Assembly (NCBI GenBank): GCA_021804305.1
Contig: JAJZKF010000016.1
Span: 1-9,945 of the forward strand
DNA from: Microcaldota archaeon
Lineage (GTDB): Archaea > Micrarchaeota > Micrarchaeia > Micrarchaeales > CABMGC01
Length of the DNA: 9,945 bases
Direction of reading: 5' to 3'
Shown here: piece after piece, positions 7,258-9,945 of the stretch
Numbering within the stretch: the stretch's first letter is position 1
Layout of the letters: every line of letters starts with the position of its first letter
The notes under the pieces: model-generated
What the model saw: the letters and a program-made list of their open reading frames with translations, nothing else
Told to the model about the DNA's origin: nothing
Database searches by the model: none
Program-made: the position numbers and the translations under genes

Positions 7258-8465
7258 TGAAAGTCCTAGTACTTGACATGGGTTCGCGCTTGAACAGGTT
7301 CGGCGGAGAGGAAAGGATCGCAGCGATTCTATACAGGAAACTGAAAAAAAGCTTCAGGACGTATTACCTTGGATACGAGACAGATTATCTTGGCAAATCA
7401 AATAGTTCGATAATAATACCGAGGAGTTCCAGCACGAAGGGTGTAAGGAACAGTGCGTTCTCAGAGATGCGGGTTTTCAGGGCTGGGTACTACTACGTGT
7501 TTGTCAGGGGCCTTAGGGGGCTGGGAATGCGGAAGGAGCAGATACTGCATAGGGTAAGGAGGATAAACCCTGACGTGATTCTGGCTAATTCCATACATGA
7601 TTATGCCCTTCTTTCATACTTCAGGAGCAGCGGGCTTGGATTCAAGTCGGTATACGTGGACCATGGAAGCATATCGACAAGCAATACTGCAGGATACTTC
7701 AGCAAGGAAGGCATGCCTTTGACAATGGGCACAGGGATCAACGCAGCATCAGTGGCAAAGGCAAAGCAGAGGTTCTTTGAATCATTTGACGTTTCAGTTG
7801 CACTCAACCTTTCACAGTTCAGGGAAATGAAGAAAATTGCAAAGAAGGTTGTTTACATACCCAACGGAATAAGCAATACCGGGGAAAGAAACCCGAAGAT
7901 GGAGGAAAGATTCAGGAGCAGATTCAACATCTCCGAGAACGACTTCGTAGTGCTCTATGTGGGGAGGATGTTCGATAGGCAGAAGAATGTGAGCACGCTC
8001 ATAAAGGCCTTCACCAGGACAAAGGGGGAGGACCTGAAGCTGCTGCTGGTCGGCAGCGGGCCGTCCTTCCAGGACTATGTAAGGCTTTCAAACGGGGACT
8101 CCAGGATATTGTTTGCAGGCCCAAGAACGGAGGAGGAAATAAACTCGGTGTACAACATGGCAAGCCTGCTCGTACTGCCATCAAACTGGGAGGGATTTCC
8201 GCTTACGATACTTGATGCCGCAGCGCACTCACTCCCCATAATACTATCTTCGAATGCGTATACTGATGACTTCAGAAGCGCAGGAATAAGGATGGAGACC
8301 TTTGGCACGCACAGCCCTGAGGAGCTTGCCAAGAAGATAATGAAGATGCACTCGAGTGCCTCTGCACGCAAGAATGCGGTAAAGACATCTCTTGCACTGT
8401 CCAGGACCTTCGGAGAAAAGGCTATGATTGGCAAGTACAGGAAATTAATTTCAGACCTGGGTTGA
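7257..8465 (+). CDS. GT-B fold glycosyltransferase, family 4-like (group 1)
   Basis: This enzyme is predicted to move a sugar from a nucleotide-sugar donor to an acceptor. It is 402 residues and has the two Rossmann halves of the GT-B fold. The N-terminal half begins KVLVLDMGSRLNRFGGEER, with the family's GG loop at 16-17. The C-terminal half opens with IPNGIS (201-206) and VVLYVGRMFDRQKNVSTLIKAF (231-252). The donor-binding segment is SNWEGFPLTILDAAAHSLPI (309-328), where the usual E-x7-E is E312-x7-D320, a conservative change. LLLVGSGP (262-269) and ILFAGPRTEEEI (284-295) are further typical strands. No membrane segment is seen. It starts at ATG 7257 within a TGATGA overlap with the upstream hydrolase. 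Its stop lies three bases from that of the convergent GTPase gene. The sugar donor and acceptor are unknown. Confidence 0.92.
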   Translation: MKVLVLDMGSRLNRFGGEERIAAILYRKLKKSFRTYYLGYETDYLGKSNSSIIIPRSSSTKGVRNSAFSEMRVFRAGYYYVFVRGLRGLGMRKEQILHRVRRINPDVILANSIHDYALLSYFRSSGLGFKSVYVDHGSISTSNTAGYFSKEGMPLTMGTGINAASVAKAKQRFFESFDVSVALNLSQFREMKKIAKKVVYIPNGISNTGERNPKMEERFRSRFNISENDFVVLYVGRMFDRQKNVSTLIKAFTRTKGEDLKLLLVGSGPSFQDYVRLSNGDSRILFAGPRTEEEINSVYNMASLLVLPSNWEGFPLTILDAAAHSLPIILSSNAYTDDFRSAGIRMETFGTHSPEELAKKIMKMHSSASARKNAVKTSLALSRTFGEKAMIGKYRKLISDLG

Positions 8466-8468
8466 GAA

Positions 8469-9683
8469 TTACCTTATTGTGCCTATTCCTGCGAATCCAT
8501 TGCCTTTGTAGAGAACGAACCTTCCAAGCTGCATTGTGGATGAGAAGGACTCTGCAGGTATCTTTCTGTCTAGCGTTATCGTCATCCTCGCCGCCTCGAG
8601 AGGCTTTGGTTCTCCCTTCCTTGAGGCTCCGCTTGTGGGATCTATGGTCTCGTTGACCTTGACGCTTTTGCAGATGAAGTCATTTCCGTTGAACCTGAAC
8701 TTCATTCCTTTGGAGATCTTCTCTGCCATGAAGACATTTGCCTCAATCAGATCTGTAGGGATTATCCTGTCTGAATTCCCGCACATTACGCATCCCCTTG
8801 GTTCGAAGCTTGGAGTCGGACTAAGCATCACTGCTGCATTCTCCCCGCTCTTTGCGGAGGAGATCTGCTTCCCCCTTACGAATATCTTTGTGACAGTGGA
8901 AGGCTTCTGGGCAGGGACTATGAACACCTTCTGGCCCTTTGTGACCTTCCCAGAAACTATCCTTCCGCTTATTACTCCATCAAGTCCTTCAAGGAACCCC
9001 TGGAGTATCATCCTCGTAGGGCCAGGGTGGTCTGGAGCGCTCTTGCTGGCCATTGCATTTAGAGTATCCAGCACTGTCTTTCCTTTGTACCAGCACATCT
9101 CTGGGGACTTTTTCGCTATGTTCTCTGCATTGTATGCGGATACTGGTATGAAGGTTACATTCCTTTGCTCGAACCCGATCTTCTTCAGGAACGCGGAGAG
9201 TTCCTCCCTTATCGAATCGAACTTGGCCTCTGAGTACTTTATCGTGTCCATCTTGTTGACTGCCACGATGAGCTTGTTCACACCCATCATCTTTGAGAGG
9301 AATATGTGCCTCTTTGTCTGTGGCCTTATTCCCTCGCCGGATTTTGCAGACACCATGAGTATTGCGAAGCTTGCATAGCTGGCTCCGCTTATCATGTTCT
9401 TTATCAGCTCTTCGTGCCCAGGCACGTCTATGAACTCGAATGCTGAATCCTTGTATTTTATCTGTGCGCGCGTGGTGTCTATCGTAAGGCCTTTTTCTCT
9501 CTCTTCTACGAAGCTGTCAAGGATAAATCCGGGCTCAAATTTTCTGCCAAGACTTTCGCTGGTCTTCTTTGCATCAGCAAGCCTCTCCTTGGTCACGGAG
9601 TTGGTAGCTAACAGCATGCTGCCTATCATTGTGGACTTTCCGTGGTCCTTATGACCCAAAAGTGTTATTTTGCTTACTTTCAT
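8469..9683 (-). CDS. EF-1alpha/CysN-like translation-factor-family GTPase
   Basis: This is a 404-residue GTPase with the three-domain layout of EF-Tu/EF-1alpha. G1 is GHKDHGKST at 10-18 (EF-1alpha normally has GHVDHGKST). G2 lies in EREKGLTIDT with Thr67. G3 is DVPGH at 86-90, G4 NKMD at 143-146 and G5 SAY at 182-184. Domains II and III follow: ILQGFLEGLDGVISGRIVSG (226-245) and MQLGRFVLYKGNGFAGIGTI near the C-terminus, the latter resembling the end of CysN and EF-1alpha. A CVMC pair (298-301) occurs where EF-1alpha has RGDV, which could form half of a metal site. It is shorter than typical archaeal EF-1alpha (about 425-435). The altered G1 and G3 residues suggest a paralogue or a divergent factor rather than the main EF-1alpha, but the window cannot show whether a second copy exists. 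The start ATG is preceded by GTGATC. Confidence 0.85.
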   Translation of the reverse strand: MKVSKITLLGHKDHGKSTMIGSMLLATNSVTKERLADAKKTSESLGRKFEPGFILDSFVEEREKGLTIDTTRAQIKYKDSAFEFIDVPGHEELIKNMISGASYASFAILMVSAKSGEGIRPQTKRHIFLSKMMGVNKLIVAVNKMDTIKYSEAKFDSIREELSAFLKKIGFEQRNVTFIPVSAYNAENIAKKSPEMCWYKGKTVLDTLNAMASKSAPDHPGPTRMILQGFLEGLDGVISGRIVSGKVTKGQKVFIVPAQKPSTVTKIFVRGKQISSAKSGENAAVMLSPTPSFEPRGCVMCGNSDRIIPTDLIEANVFMAEKISKGMKFRFNGNDFICKSVKVNETIDPTSGASRKGEPKPLEAARMTITLDRKIPAESFSSTMQLGRFVLYKGNGFAGIGTIR

Positions 9684-9685
9684 AT

Positions 9686-9691
9686 GATCAC
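9686..9691 (-). promoter_or_regulatory. Shine-Dalgarno site for the EF-1alpha-like gene
   Basis: GTGATC on the minus strand matches six consecutive positions of the archaeal GGAGGTGATC consensus and ends two bases before the ATG at 9681-9683. A leadered start fits an internal operon position behind the small upstream reading frame that stops at 9693. Confidence 0.6.
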
Positions 9692-9692
9692 A

Positions 9693-9848
9693 TCAGTCCT
9701 GCTTTTTTCTTCGGCCAGATGGTAGCCCACTCTTGGATTCAACTCTCTTCTTGATCCATTCTGAAGATTGCTTCCCTCCCTTCTCGGCCGTGACATCCTC
9801 CCACGACTGAAGTCGTGGGCTTCCAATGGTGGCTTTTTGATTGGTCAT
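9693..9848 (-). pseudogene. 3' remnant of a small basic protein gene, fused in frame to the IS element end
   Basis: This minus-strand reading frame of 51 codons is too short for usual gene callers. Its ATG (9846-9848) overlaps the tnpB stop as ATGA. The first 18 or so residues translate the end of the IS element, including SPRLQSWED, the translation of the terminal hairpin. From about residue 19 (AEKGGKQSSEWIKKRVESKS, then GLPSGRRKKQD) the sequence is lysine/arginine-rich and looks like genuine coding sequence. It stops nine bases before the EF-1alpha-like ATG, at operon-like spacing. I read it as the C-terminus of a host gene interrupted or replaced upstream by the insertion. I do not recognise the protein. 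It could instead be expressed as a hybrid small protein by coupling to tnpB, or be a chance open frame. Confidence 0.5.
9800..9819. repeat. Perfect inverted repeat: right-end hairpin of the IS605-type element
   Basis: Arms of nine bases (CCCACGACT and AGTCGTGGG) flank a two-base centre, so a stem of seven to nine pairs can form on either strand. In this family such an imperfect-loop hairpin is the subterminal structure recognised by TnpA and also folds in the omegaRNA. It is not followed by a T-run on the minus strand, so it is unlikely to be a terminator. Confidence 0.85.
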
Positions 9849-9945
9849 CTTGAACCACCAAGTATAGTTCCTGATTCAACGACGGTTGCCTCCTGTAGCT
9901 GGGGTCTTACAGCGTCTCCAAAGGCGTTACTTCCCGCAAGTCCTG
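9845..9945 (-). CDS. tnpB: TnpB (OrfB, RNA-guided nuclease family), C-terminal 32 residues, cut by window edge
   Basis: Reading from 9943, the minus strand encodes GLAGSNAFGDAVRPQLQEAT followed by VVESGTILGGSR and a TGA stop. The blocks FGDAVRP and the acidic-hydrophobic VVESG tail are the standard C-terminus of archaeal IS605/IS1341 TnpB proteins, lying just after the zinc-ribbon and RuvC-III part. TnpB is an RNA-guided DNA endonuclease, ancestral to Cas12, that helps the element persist at its donor site. Only the tail is visible, so catalytic integrity cannot be judged. Its stop overlaps the start of the hybrid small reading frame by ATGA. The family call is firm despite the short length because of this motif and the adjacent terminal hairpin. 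Confidence 0.85.
   Translation of the reverse strand, partial: GLAGSNAFGDAVRPQLQEATVVESGTILGGSR

Larger units (their letters stand above)
9770..9945 (-). ncRNA. Probable omegaRNA (reRNA) 3' part with guide segment at the element boundary
   Basis: In IS605-group elements the TnpB guide RNA is encoded by the 3' end of tnpB plus the right-end sequence, and its roughly 16-20-base guide is the flanking DNA directly after the element. Here that layout would put the scaffold upstream of about 9790 and the guide at about 9770-9789 on the minus strand (starting GGCCGAGAAGGG), inside the host gene remnant. The 5' end is outside the window. Existence is inferred from the family, not from transcription data. 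Confidence 0.5.
9790..9945 (-). mobile_element. Right end of an IS200/IS605-type (tnpB-carrying, IS1341-like) element, continuing beyond the window
   Basis: The tnpB 3' end, an adjacent perfect hairpin (9800-9819) and the following GAGGATGTCAC on the minus strand match the characteristic right end of archaeal IS605-group elements. The element terminus is placed at about 9790, just after TCAC. This position is inferred from recalled family ends and may be off by a few bases. The left end, and whether a tnpA transposase is present, lie outside the window. Confidence 0.8.

Noticed and set aside
8536..9378. 280-codon open frame on the plus strand
   Set aside because: It is antisense to the well-supported EF-1alpha-like GTPase. 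Its hydrophobic translation is a by-product of the complementary codons and shows no family motif.
9800..9819. Hairpin as an intrinsic transcription terminator
   Set aside because: No T-run follows on the minus strand, and the hairpin with its flanks matches the end of an IS605-type element next to tnpB.
9790..9830. CRISPR repeat suggested by the palindrome
   Set aside because: The palindrome occurs once, with no regularly spaced copies. The adjacent tnpB tail explains it.

Overview
The window looks like chromosomal DNA from an archaeon. Short TATA-like boxes lie about 24-34 bases upstream of starts with little or no leader. Shine-Dalgarno-like sequences (GTGATC, GGTGG) are used inside operons. 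AGG (Arg) and ATA (Ile) codons dominate most genes, and there is an archaeal EF-1alpha/CysN-type GTPase and an IS200/IS605-type TnpB end. A pyruvate-dehydrogenase-type E1 in an archaeon suggests a lineage with aerobic 2-oxoacid oxidation, such as Thermoplasmatales, an ARMAN-like acidophile or haloarchaea. The moderate GC argues against haloarchaea. The lineage is inference; no rRNA is present.

Layout. (1) 1-1289, minus strand: the E1 beta N-terminus (cut by the window edge) and the complete E1 alpha of a 2-oxoacid dehydrogenase complex. (2) 1330-3952, plus strand: a three-gene ABC-2 export operon with one ATPase and two different DUF990-type permeases. (3) 3953-5674, minus strand: a NodU/CmcH/TobZ-family O-carbamoyltransferase whose stop codon abuts that of permease 2. 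(4) 5737-8465, plus strand: an alkaline-phosphatase-superfamily hydrolase (COG3379-like) translationally coupled to a GT-B glycosyltransferase. (5) 8469-9683, minus strand: an EF-1alpha/CysN-like GTPase with non-canonical motifs. (6) 9693-9945, minus strand: the 3' end of tnpB, its terminal hairpin and probable omegaRNA end, running into the 3' remnant of a small basic protein gene just upstream of the GTPase gene.

How the parts may work together. Genes 2-4 form a compact block (about 1330-8465) between housekeeping genes. It holds a glycosyltransferase, a carbamoyltransferase, a phospho-/sulfo-hydrolase-like enzyme and a dedicated exporter. That parts list suits synthesis, carbamoylation and export of a glycosylated molecule, resembling the NodU plus NodI/NodJ logic of rhizobia but with DUF990 permeases. 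No member shows an export signal except the permeases, so the chemistry would be cytoplasmic. The link is inferred from neighbourhood only.

The right edge is the most unusual part. A TnpB element ends in a small gene, its terminal hairpin is translated in frame with that gene's remnant, and the hybrid ORF starts on the tnpB stop codon. Only two intergenic gaps exceed 20 bases (1290-1329 and 5675-5736). Both are divergent promoter regions, and no stretch over 300 bases lacks a gene.
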